DNA from: Salinibacillus kushneri
GTDB taxonomy: Bacteria; Bacillota; Bacilli; Bacillales; Alkalibacillaceae
Length of the DNA: 64,000 nucleotides
Assembly: GCF_900111405.1 (NCBI RefSeq)
Contig: NZ_FOHJ01000006.1
Location: 186,001 to 250,000, forward strand
Direction: 5' to 3'
In this document: positions 27,242-37,945 of the stretch, in pieces
How positions within the stretch are numbered: position 1 is the first letter of the stretch
Layout: the number at the start of each line of letters is the position of its first letter
Made by a program: the position numbers and the translations under genes
Notes under the pieces: generated by a model
Seen by the model: only the letters and a program-made list of their open reading frames with translations
Databases searched by the model: none
Told to the model about the DNA's origin: nothing

Positions 27242-28318
27242 CTACTTTTTCCCCCATGCTTCCTTCATTTTTTTCACAGCTGGTGTCGGTTCAACAAAAA
27301 CTTTAATAATCGTCAATACAGGAACGGCCAGAATCATTCCGGCTATCCCAAAAGACTCTCCGCCTACCAATAAGGCAAAAATAATGAAAACAGGATGTAC
27401 ATGTAAGGATTTTCCTACAATATATGGTGATAAAAGATTTCCTTCTATCAACTGTACACCTACTACTGCTAAAATCACATAAATGACTTGATTGGTTGAT
27501 ATGGTAAAAGCAATCAAAACAGCTGGGATTGCACCTAAAATAGGTCCAAAATAAGGAATAATATTGGTCATTCCCATAAATGTACCCAATAATAAAGGGT
27601 ATTTCATATCAATCAGCCAAAGCAAAAGGGAAGAGATTAACCCAACAAATAAACAAACTAAAAATTGACCACGTAAATAACCACCCAGGTTATGATCGAT
27701 GCTTTGTAATACCGATTGATAATAGCCCTTTTTATTTCCTGGACCAATGGCTAAAAGGGATGCTTTAAATTTTGAAAAGTCCTTTAAAAAGTAAAAAACA
27801 AGGATGGGGATTACCGCAATAATAACAATGACATCAGTAATTCCTGTAAGGGAATAGGCGATGTTAGTTAACCCATCCACAAGTCCCTCTTCGATTTTTA
27901 CAAAGGCCTCATCCATTTTATCATGAACATCCTCAGGAAAATTGGACGTACTTACATAAAGATTATATATCCATTCCTGGTATGTATCGAACAGTTGAGG
28001 TAAGAAATTAATTAATCCCTTTAATTGCTTTACAAACATGGGAACTGCTTTATAGATGCCAAACCCTATTCCACCAAATATCAGGACATAAATCGTTAAA
28101 ATAGACGTCCATCTTGGCATAAATTCATTCAGCCAATTGACTAAAGGGTATAATAAATAAGCAATTAAAGCTGCAATTAAAATTGGGGTTAAAATGGTCA
28201 TTAAAAAAGAAAACACAAATTGATAGAATGGATAGGTTTTTAATAGTAAATAGAAAAGAACAGAGACAATTACGGCTATCCCTAACCCATATAGAAGCCT
28301 CTTCTCTTTATTTGTCAT
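27242..28318 (-). CDS. yrrI: AI-2E family transporter (YrrI)
   Basis: A 358-residue polytopic membrane protein of the AI-2E/UPF0118 family with about seven or eight helices. It has a long extracytoplasmic segment (about 95-150) and the family motifs YFGPILGAIPA and EGNLLSPYIVGKSLHVHP. Relatives export small molecules or act as Na+/H+ antiporters; the substrate here is unknown. ATG at 28318 follows GGGGGG by 6 bases. The gene precedes the alaS region as in B. subtilis. Confidence 0.88.
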   Translation of the reverse strand: MTNKEKRLLYGLGIAVIVSVLFYLLLKTYPFYQFVFSFLMTILTPILIAALIAYLLYPLVNWLNEFMPRWTSILTIYVLIFGGIGFGIYKAVPMFVKQLKGLINFLPQLFDTYQEWIYNLYVSTSNFPEDVHDKMDEAFVKIEEGLVDGLTNIAYSLTGITDVIVIIAVIPILVFYFLKDFSKFKASLLAIGPGNKKGYYQSVLQSIDHNLGGYLRGQFLVCLFVGLISSLLLWLIDMKYPLLLGTFMGMTNIIPYFGPILGAIPAVLIAFTISTNQVIYVILAVVGVQLIEGNLLSPYIVGKSLHVHPVFIIFALLVGGESFGIAGMILAVPVLTIIKVFVEPTPAVKKMKEAWGKK

Positions 28319-28356
28319 CCACAACCCCCCTGAGGAAAATCCTCACAAAAGAAAGG

Positions 28357-28379
28357 AGGGCAGCATCAATAGCTGCCCT
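28357..28379 (-). terminator. Terminator after the zinc-ribbon gene
   Basis: A perfect 8-bp GC-rich stem (AGGGCAGC with GCTGCCCT), loop of 7, followed on the minus strand by CCTTTCTTTTG. Confidence 0.65.
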
Positions 28380-28417
28380 TACTCATCGATTTTTAGTTTT
28401 TATATGATGAAGTCATT

Positions 28418-28612
28418 TTATGTATACGATTTTGGTGTAAGATCTTCATCATTAAACAAGTCGTCTAAAGAGGATAACGTTCCATCCTCTTCTACTTCAT
28501 GAACTTTAATTCGGCCATTATCCAGGGATAACTCTATAAAACAATTCCAGCAATAATACTGTTGATGACCAATTTTCCCTAGATTCTGACCCTGACAATT
28601 TGGACAATTCAC
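28418..28612 (-). CDS. Small zinc-ribbon protein
   Basis: A 64-residue protein. The first 25 residues form a zinc ribbon (CPNCQ at 3-7 and CWNCF at 21-25), and the rest is acidic, ending in DDLFNDEDL. The pattern of a short zinc ribbon plus an acidic tail is common in Bacillaceae, but the role is unknown. It stands between the AI-2E-family gene and recD2. Confidence 0.75.
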   Translation of the reverse strand: MNCPNCQGQNLGKIGHQQYYCWNCFIELSLDNGRIKVHEVEEDGTLSSLDDLFNDEDLTPKSYT

Positions 28613-28681
28613 CGTTTGGGCAACTCCTTTGAAGTTTATCTAGTATAAGAGTTCCCCATATATTTTAAAAATATACATTGT

Positions 28682-31015
28682 TTACATAAAATCATAAGGT
28701 GAAAGCTCCTCGTCATCCACTTCCGCCATTTCTTCCTTTCTTTCTTCACCCTGCATCGTTTCACCGGCAAACATGAACTCCATCCGTTTTGCTAAAGTGG
28801 TATTCCTTACGTTTTGGTCTTCAGTTCGTACTCCTTCCAGAAAAGCCCTTTGATCTCCGCAAATAATGAGAGATTGCTTACTTCTTGTAATAGCTGTATA
28901 TAATAGATTTTTCCTTAACATGCGCCGATAATCTGGAACAACAGGCATGACGACAATAGGAAATTCACTTCCCTGTGATTTATGAATGGAAATGCAATAG
29001 GCATGCATAAGCTGATGAAGCTCAGATCGTACATAATGAACTTCCTTTCCATCAAAATCAACGACAAGCTGTTCCTGATTTTCTTCTGTTTCATCCGCTT
29101 TTAAAATGGTTACTATATGGCCAATATCTCCGTTAAACACACCCTTTTCAGGCTGATTCACAAGCTGTATCATTTTATCTCCGGAACGAAACACCTGATC
29201 ATTGAATTGAATAGACCTTTTTTGGTTATTGCGGGGATTAAGAAGTTCCTGAAGGGCTTCATTTAATATATTTATCCCGATATTTGACCGATACATAGGT
29301 GCCAACACCTGGATATCCCGTATAGAGTAACCTTTATCTACTGCTTTTTTTACAATATCCTGCAGCAATGTCAGTGTATGTTTTCCATATGATTGAAAAA
29401 ACGAAAAATCCTCTCCCCTTTTTAAAGACTGACCATCACATTGATTATTCTTTATTTCATGTGCCAGTTCAACGATTCTTGAGCCTTCCTTTTGACGATA
29501 AATTTCTGTTAGCTTACACGTTGGTATGACTTCTGATGCTAAAAAATCAGTTAAAACCTGACCTGGTCCAACTGATGGCAATTGATCCTCATCCCCAACT
29601 AATACTATTTGCGTTTTACTGGGAATGGCCCGAAACAATTGATTCGCAAGCCAGATATCGACCATCGAAAACTCATCAATAATAATAAGCTCTGCATCCA
29701 ATTGACGACTTTGATTAAACTCGAATTCTTCGTTTCCGGACCACCCTAATAAACGATGGATAGTCTGTGCTTTATGACCAGTTGCTTCAGTCATTCGCTT
29801 TGCTGCTCGCCCTGTAGGTGCTGCAAGGATTATGCCTGATTCATCCTGTTTATCCTTATCTGTCTTCTTTTTAGGATTTAATCGTTCATAAACGCCTATA
29901 ATACCTTTTATAACGGTTGTTTTTCCTGTTCCAGGTCCACCAGTAAGAATCATAGCTTTTGAATTTAATGCCTGCTCAATCGCTTCATACTGTTCTCTAC
30001 CATAGCTAATGGTTTCCTTTTCTTCAATTTCACCTAAGGCTTTTAGAATATCCGCTTGTGTGTATTCATCTTCAAGCTTAATATCCATGATTCGTTTTAA
30101 CTGAGAACTTACACCTTCTTCAGAAAAATAAAGAGAAGGAAGGTAGACACGATTTTCTTCAATGATTAAATATCCTTCCTCTGATAGCTCTTTAACCTTT
30201 TGTTCAATGGTTTCATTGGTAACAGATGGGTCGGTTTCGTTTAGCAATTTCCGTACATCATCACAGAGCTGTTCGAGATATTCAAAGACATGACCAAATT
30301 GAGATTGTCTCTTTAGCGTATGAATACAGCCCGCTTGTATTCTGGTCGGGTGATCACCTGAGATACCGAGTATTTTAGCAATTTCATCAGCCCTTCTAAA
30401 CCCAAATCCCTCTACTTCAAAAACAAATTGATAAGGATTTTCTTCAAGCAGTTTCAACGTTTCTTCTTTATATATGTCATATATTTTTTGGGTGAGCTGA
30501 AGCCCAATACCATAGTCAGCTAAAGCCATTACAACTCGTTCAAAACCTTGATTTTCCCTTAAGGTTTGACTAAAGGATGATATGATATTTTGGGGAAATC
30601 CGGGAATACCTGCTAATATATTTTCATCCTTTAAGATTTTATCTATCGCTGTTTCTCCTAATGCGTCTACTATTTTCTCGGCACTCTTTTTTCCTACACC
30701 ATAAAAAATATCACTTGATAAATAACGGACTAGGCTATCTTTGGTTTTGGGAATTTCCCTTGTATATGTAAACACTTGATATTGCTGTCCAAATTTAGCA
30801 TGCTGAGACAGATTTCCATAAAAAATATATTCCTGTTCCTGTTCAAGTGGAGGAAAATGACCTTTCACGACAATTTCTTTATCTTTAAATGGCTCATTCG
30901 TATCTATTATCCGTATAAGGGCAATGGAAAACCGCTCCTCCGCATTATGAAAAATCGTACGGAGTAAACTTCCCTTTATATATCCTTTTTCCTCATGTAC
31001 TGAATCCATTGCCAT
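28682..31015 (-). CDS. recD2: ATP-dependent DNA helicase RecD2
   Basis: A 777-residue superfamily 1B helicase. It has the long N-terminal region that marks RecD2: an OB-like part, then helix-hairpin-helix elements with YGVGKKSAEKIV and VEGFGFRRADEIA. The helicase core starts with Walker A GGPGTGKTT (359-367) and continues with IIDEFSMVD and GDEDQLPSVGPG. The late motif SIHKSQGSEF is present. RecD2 unwinds DNA 5'-3' and limits replication-fork problems without RecBC. It corresponds to B. subtilis yrrC. Confidence 0.95.
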   Translation of the reverse strand: MAMDSVHEEKGYIKGSLLRTIFHNAEERFSIALIRIIDTNEPFKDKEIVVKGHFPPLEQEQEYIFYGNLSQHAKFGQQYQVFTYTREIPKTKDSLVRYLSSDIFYGVGKKSAEKIVDALGETAIDKILKDENILAGIPGFPQNIISSFSQTLRENQGFERVVMALADYGIGLQLTQKIYDIYKEETLKLLEENPYQFVFEVEGFGFRRADEIAKILGISGDHPTRIQAGCIHTLKRQSQFGHVFEYLEQLCDDVRKLLNETDPSVTNETIEQKVKELSEEGYLIIEENRVYLPSLYFSEEGVSSQLKRIMDIKLEDEYTQADILKALGEIEEKETISYGREQYEAIEQALNSKAMILTGGPGTGKTTVIKGIIGVYERLNPKKKTDKDKQDESGIILAAPTGRAAKRMTEATGHKAQTIHRLLGWSGNEEFEFNQSRQLDAELIIIDEFSMVDIWLANQLFRAIPSKTQIVLVGDEDQLPSVGPGQVLTDFLASEVIPTCKLTEIYRQKEGSRIVELAHEIKNNQCDGQSLKRGEDFSFFQSYGKHTLTLLQDIVKKAVDKGYSIRDIQVLAPMYRSNIGINILNEALQELLNPRNNQKRSIQFNDQVFRSGDKMIQLVNQPEKGVFNGDIGHIVTILKADETEENQEQLVVDFDGKEVHYVRSELHQLMHAYCISIHKSQGSEFPIVVMPVVPDYRRMLRKNLLYTAITRSKQSLIICGDQRAFLEGVRTEDQNVRNTTLAKRMEFMFAGETMQGEERKEEMAEVDDEELSPYDFM

Positions 31016-31033
31016 GCGATAATACTCCCTTTT

Positions 31034-31711
31034 TTAATCATTATCATTAGTATTCTGATTCAACATTTCCTGTACTTTTTCCTTTCCATTGCCAGCAAGT
31101 ACATGGTCAGGTTGAATTCGCAACGCTTCGTTAAAATGATGTAAAGCTTTTTCTACATCTGCGTAATATAAATATCCTACACCTAAATTATAATGGGCAT
31201 CACTATGTTCATTCTCTAATTTTAGCACTTCTTTCATTTGTTCCATAGCTAAATCTATTTGTTGTGATTGAGCTAAAGCCAGTCCATACTGAAATTGTGC
31301 ATCTACATCCTGCAAATTAAGCTCGGCTGCACGTTGTAAGTAGGGTAAAGCAAATCGGGATTTTTCCTGTTGTACCAATGTCATCCCAAGCATAAAATAA
31401 ATGTCTCCATTCTCTAACCCTTCATGAACGGCCTTTTCGAAATATTCCTGAGCTTCTTTGAATTTATCCTGTTCATAATACATATTTCCAAGTCCATAAT
31501 AGGCAGTTGAAGCGTGCTCATCGAGTTCAATAGCCTTTTCATAAAAGGTTTTAGCCCGCTCAAAATCGTTTAAATGAAGAAGCAGATTCCCAAAATTAAT
31601 ATACCCTACAGGATTGGATGGATCTTCATCAATTGCTTCTGTAAAAGCTCTGGCTGCTTCCTCAAACTTATGCTCTTTTAAATATTCAATCCCTGTTTCC
31701 ATTTTACCCAT
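31034..31711 (-). CDS. yrrB: TPR-repeat protein (YrrB)
   Basis: A 225-residue protein made almost wholly of tetratricopeptide repeats, about six of them. Clear examples are EAARAFTEAIDEDPSNPVGY, AYYGLGNMYYEQDKF and AHYNLGVGYLYYADVEKAL, each quoted as a segment. It is cytoplasmic, with no signal. TPR proteins act as scaffolds; the partner here is unknown. It lies 18 bp upstream of recD2 and downstream of mnmA, as in B. subtilis. Confidence 0.9.
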   Translation of the reverse strand: MGKMETGIEYLKEHKFEEAARAFTEAIDEDPSNPVGYINFGNLLLHLNDFERAKTFYEKAIELDEHASTAYYGLGNMYYEQDKFKEAQEYFEKAVHEGLENGDIYFMLGMTLVQQEKSRFALPYLQRAAELNLQDVDAQFQYGLALAQSQQIDLAMEQMKEVLKLENEHSDAHYNLGVGYLYYADVEKALHHFNEALRIQPDHVLAGNGKEKVQEMLNQNTNDND

Positions 31712-31841
31712 AATCTACATCCTCCTAAAAGTTGTGTTTCAATAAGGAAGGCCAGAAATCAATAACAAAGCATTTCTTCCCTTCAGAAGAAAACCCTGCA
31801 TTCCATTCTGACCTCTACTATTACTATACACTGTTCTGTTT

Positions 31842-32972
<1,131 letters not shown>

Positions 32973-34112
32973 TTATGTTAAACGGTGGACTATTTTAGCA
33001 ACCTTCTTCGCACTCCTACCCATTTGCTCTTCATCATTTGCATTTCCAAAACTGAACCGAATCGAATTGGTTGTACGTTCATCTCTGGAGCTATACATCT
33101 CTGATAGCACATGAGATGGCTCCACAGAACCAGCCGTACAGGCAGAACCACTTGAAGCGGCAATTCCAGATAAATCAAAGTTTGTCAATAAGCTTTCCAC
33201 ATTCGTCCCCGGAAAACTGATGTTCACAATAGATGAAACAGAATTCTGCTCATCCCCATTTATGGAAAAATTCACTTCTTGTTCTTCTAGTGTTTGCAAG
33301 AAATGTTTTTTAAAAGCACTGTATTTATGATTTCTTGCTTTTCTTTCCTGTCCAATCAACTCAACTGCCTTTTGAAATCCTTTGACTGCGGCAGTATTTT
33401 CTGTTCCAGCCCGGCGTTTACGCTCCTGTTCTCCTCCATGTTGAAGAGCTTGAAGCATTATACCCTCTCTAACGTATAAAAAACCAATTCCTTTAGGGCC
33501 ATAGATTTTGTGCGCTGATACACTAAGTAAATCCACTCCCAATTCATTTACATCTATCGGCAATGTCCCAAATGCCTGAACAGCATCGGTATGAAAATAA
33601 GCGGAATGTTCCTTTAGTAATTCACCAATTTCCTGAACAGGCTGGATTGTACCTACTTCGTTATTTACATACATGATAGACACAAGAATCGTATCCTCAC
33701 GTAAATGGTTTTTTACATCCTCAACAGATATCCGTCCAGTCTCATCAACTGGCAAATAGGTGACCTCAAAGCCTTCTTTCTCCAAATATTCGGCTGTACG
33801 TAGTGTAGCATGGTGTTCTATGGAGGTCGTAATAATATGTTTGCCTTCGTTTTGTCTTTTTCGTGCCACACCAATTAAAGCCATATTATCAGCTTCTGTT
33901 CCTCCACTTGTATAAACGATTTCTTTTTCATTTGCTCCAATACTTTCTGCAATCACTTGACGGGATTCGTCTAATATTTTTCGTGCTTGTCTCCCGAAAT
34001 GATGAACACTCGATGGATTTCCAAAAGTATGTTCTAAAACCGGAATCATTTCCTTAACTACTTCGGGGTGAACAGGTGTTGTTGCGGCGTGATCTAAATA
34101 TATCGGTTCCAA
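32973..34112 (-). CDS. yrvO: Cysteine desulfurase (YrvO/NifS type)
   Basis: A 379-residue PLP enzyme that takes sulfur from cysteine. The PLP lysine lies in SVSAHKIYGPKG (Lys202), the histidine in SIEHHATL (His100-101), and the active cysteine in SSGSACTAG (Cys325). Its position directly upstream of mnmA and downstream of cymR identifies it as the partner for tRNA thiolation in B. subtilis-type genomes, rather than an Fe-S scaffold gene set. Confidence 0.93.
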   Translation of the reverse strand: MEPIYLDHAATTPVHPEVVKEMIPVLEHTFGNPSSVHHFGRQARKILDESRQVIAESIGANEKEIVYTSGGTEADNMALIGVARKRQNEGKHIITTSIEHHATLRTAEYLEKEGFEVTYLPVDETGRISVEDVKNHLREDTILVSIMYVNNEVGTIQPVQEIGELLKEHSAYFHTDAVQAFGTLPIDVNELGVDLLSVSAHKIYGPKGIGFLYVREGIMLQALQHGGEQERKRRAGTENTAAVKGFQKAVELIGQERKARNHKYSAFKKHFLQTLEEQEVNFSINGDEQNSVSSIVNISFPGTNVESLLTNFDLSGIAASSGSACTAGSVEPSHVLSEMYSSRDERTTNSIRFSFGNANDEEQMGRSAKKVAKIVHRLT

Positions 34113-34145
34113 CGTCTCACCTTCTTTTTTCTATAAATTACCCTA

Positions 34146-34568
34146 TTAAATATAAAACATATACCCATGCAGATTTTCATTATCTTCAAAGTTTGCCATA
34201 TCAGCAAGGGTAGTTGTATCAAGTACATCTTTGACAGCATTTCGAATACGGACCCATAATTCTTTTTTAGCAGGTTCTTCTTCTTCAATGCCCTCTACAA
34301 TAAAAATGGGACCCTCCAATATACGAATAACATCACCGGCTGTAATATCTTCAGGAGATTTAGTCAATAAATAGCCTCCGTATGCTCCACGAACACTTCT
34401 TACAAAACCAGCATTTCGTAATGGCGGAATTAATTGTTCTAAATAGTGTTCAGAGAGTTCATGATCTCGTGCAATCGATTTTAGAGATAGCGGCTTTTTA
34501 TCCCCATAATTTTTGGCCAAATCAATCATAATGGTTAAGCCGTATCGTCCCTTCGTTGAAATTTTCAC
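34146..34568 (-). CDS. cymR: CymR, Rrf2-family cysteine metabolism repressor
   Basis: A 140-residue winged-helix regulator. MKISTKGRYGLTIMIDLA opens the protein and LSEHYLEQLIPPLRNAGFV forms the DNA-binding helix region, as in CymR, which represses sulfur-uptake genes together with CysK. No three-cysteine Fe-S cluster is visible, which separates it from IscR. The GTG at 34568 has a strong GGAGGAGG site 7 bases before it. That start lies inside the 3' end of the upstream yczE-type gene. Confidence 0.93.
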   Translation of the reverse strand: MKISTKGRYGLTIMIDLAKNYGDKKPLSLKSIARDHELSEHYLEQLIPPLRNAGFVRSVRGAYGGYLLTKSPEDITAGDVIRILEGPIFIVEGIEEEEPAKKELWVRIRNAVKDVLDTTTLADMANFEDNENLHGYMFYI

Positions 34569-35208
34569 TCGTTTTCCTCCTCCATATCATGTACTTCAAT
34601 AATCGTTCAGACTGAGGTAAAGAATAGCCTACGATTGATCCTAATAACACTGAAGCAATTACAGTACCTATGCCTATGGGTCCGCCCAGAAAATAACCAA
34701 CAATGAAAACAAGGATTTCAAGTCCAATACGAACCCATTGTACCTTCCAGCCGGTTTTTTCAGTTAATAAAAGCATTAATGTATCTCTTGGTCCGGCTCC
34801 TAATTTTGCTGCGACATATAATCCAATTCCATACCCAGCAATAAGAAGTCCAATCATCAGTGTAAGAAAATCCATCCACAATGGACCTGGGTCCGGAAGT
34901 ATAAATAAAAAGATATCAATAAAAATTCCCATAAAGACCATATTAAAAATCGTGCCAATTTGTGGCCACGTTTTTCTTACCATACATGATAAGCTTACAA
35001 TAACAATACCAACGATTATACTCCAGGAACCAACCGTTAAACCAAATTGGCTAAACAGGCCATAGTGAAGAACATCCCACGGACTAATACCTAAATCCTT
35101 TGCCTTTATCGTTAATGATATCCCAAAGGCTAAGATGATAATCCCAACAAAATATACGAACCATCTCATCAGTAGATGTTCACGGCCTTGATACGTAAGC
35201 TCACTCAT
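34522..35208 (-). CDS. YczE/YitT-like integral membrane protein
   Basis: A 228-residue protein with about five hydrophobic helices (from about 15 to 200) and the conserved pair of segments KAKDLGISPWDVLHYGL and AAKLGAGPRDTLMLLL. This repeated G-P-D motif marks the YczE family. Its function is unclear; in one Bacillus it supports lipopeptide production. It overlaps cymR by 47 bp, more than usual. The last 15 residues after the final helix are poorly conserved in type. Confidence 0.8.
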   Translation of the reverse strand: MSELTYQGREHLLMRWFVYFVGIIILAFGISLTIKAKDLGISPWDVLHYGLFSQFGLTVGSWSIIVGIVIVSLSCMVRKTWPQIGTIFNMVFMGIFIDIFLFILPDPGPLWMDFLTLMIGLLIAGYGIGLYVAAKLGAGPRDTLMLLLTEKTGWKVQWVRIGLEILVFIVGYFLGGPIGIGTVIASVLLGSIVGYSLPQSERLLKYMIWRRKTSENFNEGTIRLNHYD

Positions 35209-35315
35209 ACTCCACTCCCTCTCACTAACTCAGAGCTCTCCTATTAAACCATTGATATTATAGCACGAAACCCTCTCCCCTTGCATTTTAAACACACGAA
35301 GATTAGGCTAGAAAT

Positions 35316-35488
35316 AAAAGCGATGGCGACTGATTAGGTCTTGTGCTATAAACAGAAGACCTGGATGGCACGATTTTACCACAGAATTTCTTTTCTTATA
35401 TCCGTCCAGGCTTAGGAGCGGCAGTTGAACAAATAAAAGCGAAAGCGACTGACCAGGTTCTGCAGCATATGCAGAATTATAAAGTGTT
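35316..35488. repeat. Two diverged copies of the AAAAGCG palindromic repeat
   Basis: Units beginning at 35316 and 35435 (119 bp apart) start with AAAAGCGATGGCGACTG and AAAAGCGAAAGCGACTG. The first closes with AGGCTTAGGAGCGGCAG. They match the family at 26867-27130 but are more decayed, and the second is truncated where the rarA upstream region begins. Confidence 0.75.
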
Positions 35489-35527
35489 TTCCCTTTATGA
35501 AACATCAATCAAAGGAGAATAGAAATA

Positions 35528-36808
35528 ATGAGTTTACAACCCTTAGCATATCGAATGCGACCGAAAAGTATAGACGATATTATCGGACAGAAACATTTAG
35601 TTGGTCAAGGAAAAATGATTAGAAGAATGGTTGAGGCAAATAAATTATCATCTATGATTCTTTTTGGCCCCCCTGGAACCGGAAAAACCAGTATGGCTAT
35701 GGCTATTGCAAAAAGTCTGGATTTTCCTTTTAAACAACTAAATGCTGTAGTAGATAAGAAAAAAGATATGGAAATTGTAGTAGAAGAAGCCAAGTTTTCT
35801 GGAAAAATGATCTTAATTTTAGATGAAGTCCATCGATTGGATAAAGGTAAGCAGGATTTCCTTCTTCCCCATTTAGAAAGTAATTTAATTACTTTAATCG
35901 GCTGTACAACTAGTAACCCTTACCATTCTATTAATCCGGCTATTCGCAGCAGATGTCATTTGTTTGAACTGCATCGATTAGAGTCAGAGGATGTAAAAGA
36001 AGGTATATTACATGCTCTACAGGATGAAGAATCAGGAATGGGCACGTATGAAACTTCTTTAACAGATGATGCTGTAGAGCACTTTGCTTTTGCAGCCAAT
36101 GGAGATTTACGCTCAGCTCTAAATGGACTCGAGCTTGCCATTACTTCAACTCCGGAAAATGACGATGGTTTAACCTGCATTGATTTAGAGGTTGCTGAAC
36201 AATGTATGCAAAAGAAAAGCTTTTCACATGATAAGGATGGAGATGGACATTATGATGTCTTATCTGCCTTTCAAAAGTCCATAAGAGGAAGCGATGTAAA
36301 TGCTGCATTACACTACCTTGGTCGACTGATTGAAGCTGGTGATTTAGATAGCATTGGCAGGCGTCTAGTTGTTTGTGCTTATGAGGATATAGGACTGGCA
36401 AACCCTCAGGCAGGGCCTAGAGCACTTTCAGCTGTTCAGGCTGCGGAAAGAATCGGCTTTCCTGAAGCTAGAATTCCTTTATCTGTATCCGTTGTAGAGC
36501 TTTGTCTATCACCAAAATCAAATTCAGCTTATCAAGCTTTAGATCAGGCACTGCAGGATATTCATTCAGGAAAAAGCGGTGAAGTTCCAAAGCATTTAAA
36601 AGATGCCCATTATAGTGGAGCGAAAGCTTTAGGACGTGGGATAGAATACAAATATCCTCATAACTATGATCAAGGATGGGTTCCACAGCAATATTTACCA
36701 GATTCTATTAAAAACAGAGAATATTATCAACCTAAAAATACTGGGAAATTTGAAGCGTCTCTCAAACAAGTATATGAAAGAATTCAGGGGAAAAATAGAA
36801 ATTCATAA
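35528..36808 (+). CDS. rarA: Replication-associated recombination protein RarA
   Basis: A 426-residue AAA+ ATPase of the RarA/MgsA/WRNIP1 family, which acts at stalled forks. Walker A is GPPGTGKTS (47-55) and Walker B is ILILDEVHRLD (near 97-107). Sensor 1 is LIGCTTSNP, and the C-terminal family domain has RRLVVCAYEDIGLANPQA. AAAGGAG precedes the ATG. It corresponds to B. subtilis yrvN and is divergent from cymR, separated by the yczE-type gene. Confidence 0.95.
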   Translation: MSLQPLAYRMRPKSIDDIIGQKHLVGQGKMIRRMVEANKLSSMILFGPPGTGKTSMAMAIAKSLDFPFKQLNAVVDKKKDMEIVVEEAKFSGKMILILDEVHRLDKGKQDFLLPHLESNLITLIGCTTSNPYHSINPAIRSRCHLFELHRLESEDVKEGILHALQDEESGMGTYETSLTDDAVEHFAFAANGDLRSALNGLELAITSTPENDDGLTCIDLEVAEQCMQKKSFSHDKDGDGHYDVLSAFQKSIRGSDVNAALHYLGRLIEAGDLDSIGRRLVVCAYEDIGLANPQAGPRALSAVQAAERIGFPEARIPLSVSVVELCLSPKSNSAYQALDQALQDIHSGKSGEVPKHLKDAHYSGAKALGRGIEYKYPHNYDQGWVPQQYLPDSIKNREYYQPKNTGKFEASLKQVYERIQGKNRNS

Positions 36809-36988
36809 TAAATAGAGTATAAACTCCTCTTTTATTGAACAGACTAGATATAAACGATGGACAATAACGAGTATTACAATTCGAAAAACATAACCTATCG
36901 CCAATAATAGAGGTAGTTGGTGTTTTTCTTAATACTTTTATCCGACAAAACTTTACATTTTAAAAGTATAAAAGAGGAGTGAACGATT

Positions 36989-37708
36989 ATGGCAAAAGTA
37001 AGACAAGATGCATGGTCCCATGAAGATGATCTTCTATTAGCAGAGACAGTTTTACGACATATTAGAGAAGGCAGTACCCAGCTTAATGCTTTTGAGGAAG
37101 TAGGAGATAAATTAAATAGAACAGCTGCTGCTTGCGGGTTTCGCTGGAATGCCGAAGTAAGAAGACGCTATGATAAAGCGATCGAAATTGCTAAGCGTCA
37201 GAGAAAAGAAAAGAAACGTGCTATCGCACAACAGCAAAAATGGCAACAACAGACTCAGTCAACATCTGTTCCTGCTTACCATCCACCTGAGCCACCTGCT
37301 AGAGAGGTACAGCCGCCACAACAGGATGGGAATGTTGCTGGCAAAGTAGAAGAGCAAGAACGGGAATCTTTACAACAACCTATCGCACAATCAAGATCTG
37401 TTCCATCTATTGATGATATTATATTATATTTACAAGAGTTCAAGGCTAATTTCGAACATAACTATCAAGACCGAAGCAATTTGGATCAGCTTAAACAGGA
37501 AAATCAAACTTTAAAAGCAGAAAATGAAAAACTAGAAAAGCATCTAGCAAAAGTTGAAAAAGAATACGAGACCATGCAGGAAGATTACCAAGTATTAATG
37601 TCCATTATGGATAAGGCCAGAAAGATGGTTGTATTTGATGATGACACAGAACCATCTCAAGCCTTTCGCATGGATAAAAACGGTAATCTGGAACAAGTAG
37701 CCAGATAA
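36989..37708 (+). CDS. rsfA: RsfA-family prespore transcription regulator
   Basis: A 239-residue protein. Residues 4-60 form a Myb/SANT-like DNA-binding domain with QDAWSHEDDLLLAETVLRHI and TAAACGFRWNAEVR as separate segments, the hallmark of RsfA. A Gln/Pro-rich linker (about 82-130) and a coiled coil (about 155-205) follow. RsfA is made under sigma-F in the forespore and tunes forespore gene expression. The family also includes the mother-cell regulator GerR, so the exact orthologue is uncertain. Confidence 0.85.
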   Translation: MAKVRQDAWSHEDDLLLAETVLRHIREGSTQLNAFEEVGDKLNRTAAACGFRWNAEVRRRYDKAIEIAKRQRKEKKRAIAQQQKWQQQTQSTSVPAYHPPEPPAREVQPPQQDGNVAGKVEEQERESLQQPIAQSRSVPSIDDIILYLQEFKANFEHNYQDRSNLDQLKQENQTLKAENEKLEKHLAKVEKEYETMQEDYQVLMSIMDKARKMVVFDDDTEPSQAFRMDKNGNLEQVAR

Positions 37709-37713
37709 TAAGT

Positions 37714-37748
37714 AAGATGCTGTCCCTTTAAGGGACAGCATCTTTTTT
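37714..37748 (+). terminator. Terminator of the rsfA-type gene
   Basis: A stem of about 15 bp (AAGATGCTGTCCCTT with AAGGGACAGCATCTT) with almost no loop, followed by TTTTTT, starting 5 bp after the stop codon. Confidence 0.88.
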
Positions 37749-37766
37749 AGACTTTTAGGCCTAAAC

Positions 37767-37830
37767 AGTCATCTCTCCTTTTCCATTCGGGGTCTCGCGT
37801 CTTCGCGGGACAAGGAAAGCTTTGATGACT
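37767..37830. other. Unexplained multi-helix structured element
   Basis: Three stacked helices can be drawn: AGTCATC (37767-37773) with GATGACT (37824-37830), TTTCC with GGAAA, and GTCTCGCG (37792-37799) with CGCGGGAC (37804-37811) around a TCTT loop. No T run follows on either strand, so it is not a simple terminator. It lies between the rsfA terminator and the argG promoter. Small RNA, leader fragment or repeat are all possible. Confidence 0.45.
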
Positions 37831-37945
37831 TTACATCGTACGAGAAAAATTTGCATACATTTTATAAGGAGTCTACGTGTATTTGACCTGGTTGTAAGCA
37901 TTCTATCAACGAAATCACTTTAATCCTCTTCTTTAGCTCACCTCA

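Noticed and set aside
34146-34568. IscR-type Fe-S regulator
   Set aside because: The three-cysteine cluster motif of IscR is missing; gene context and sequence fit CymR.
35308-35508. 66-residue minus-strand open frame before rarA
   Set aside because: It lies inside the palindromic repeat copies and changes with them.
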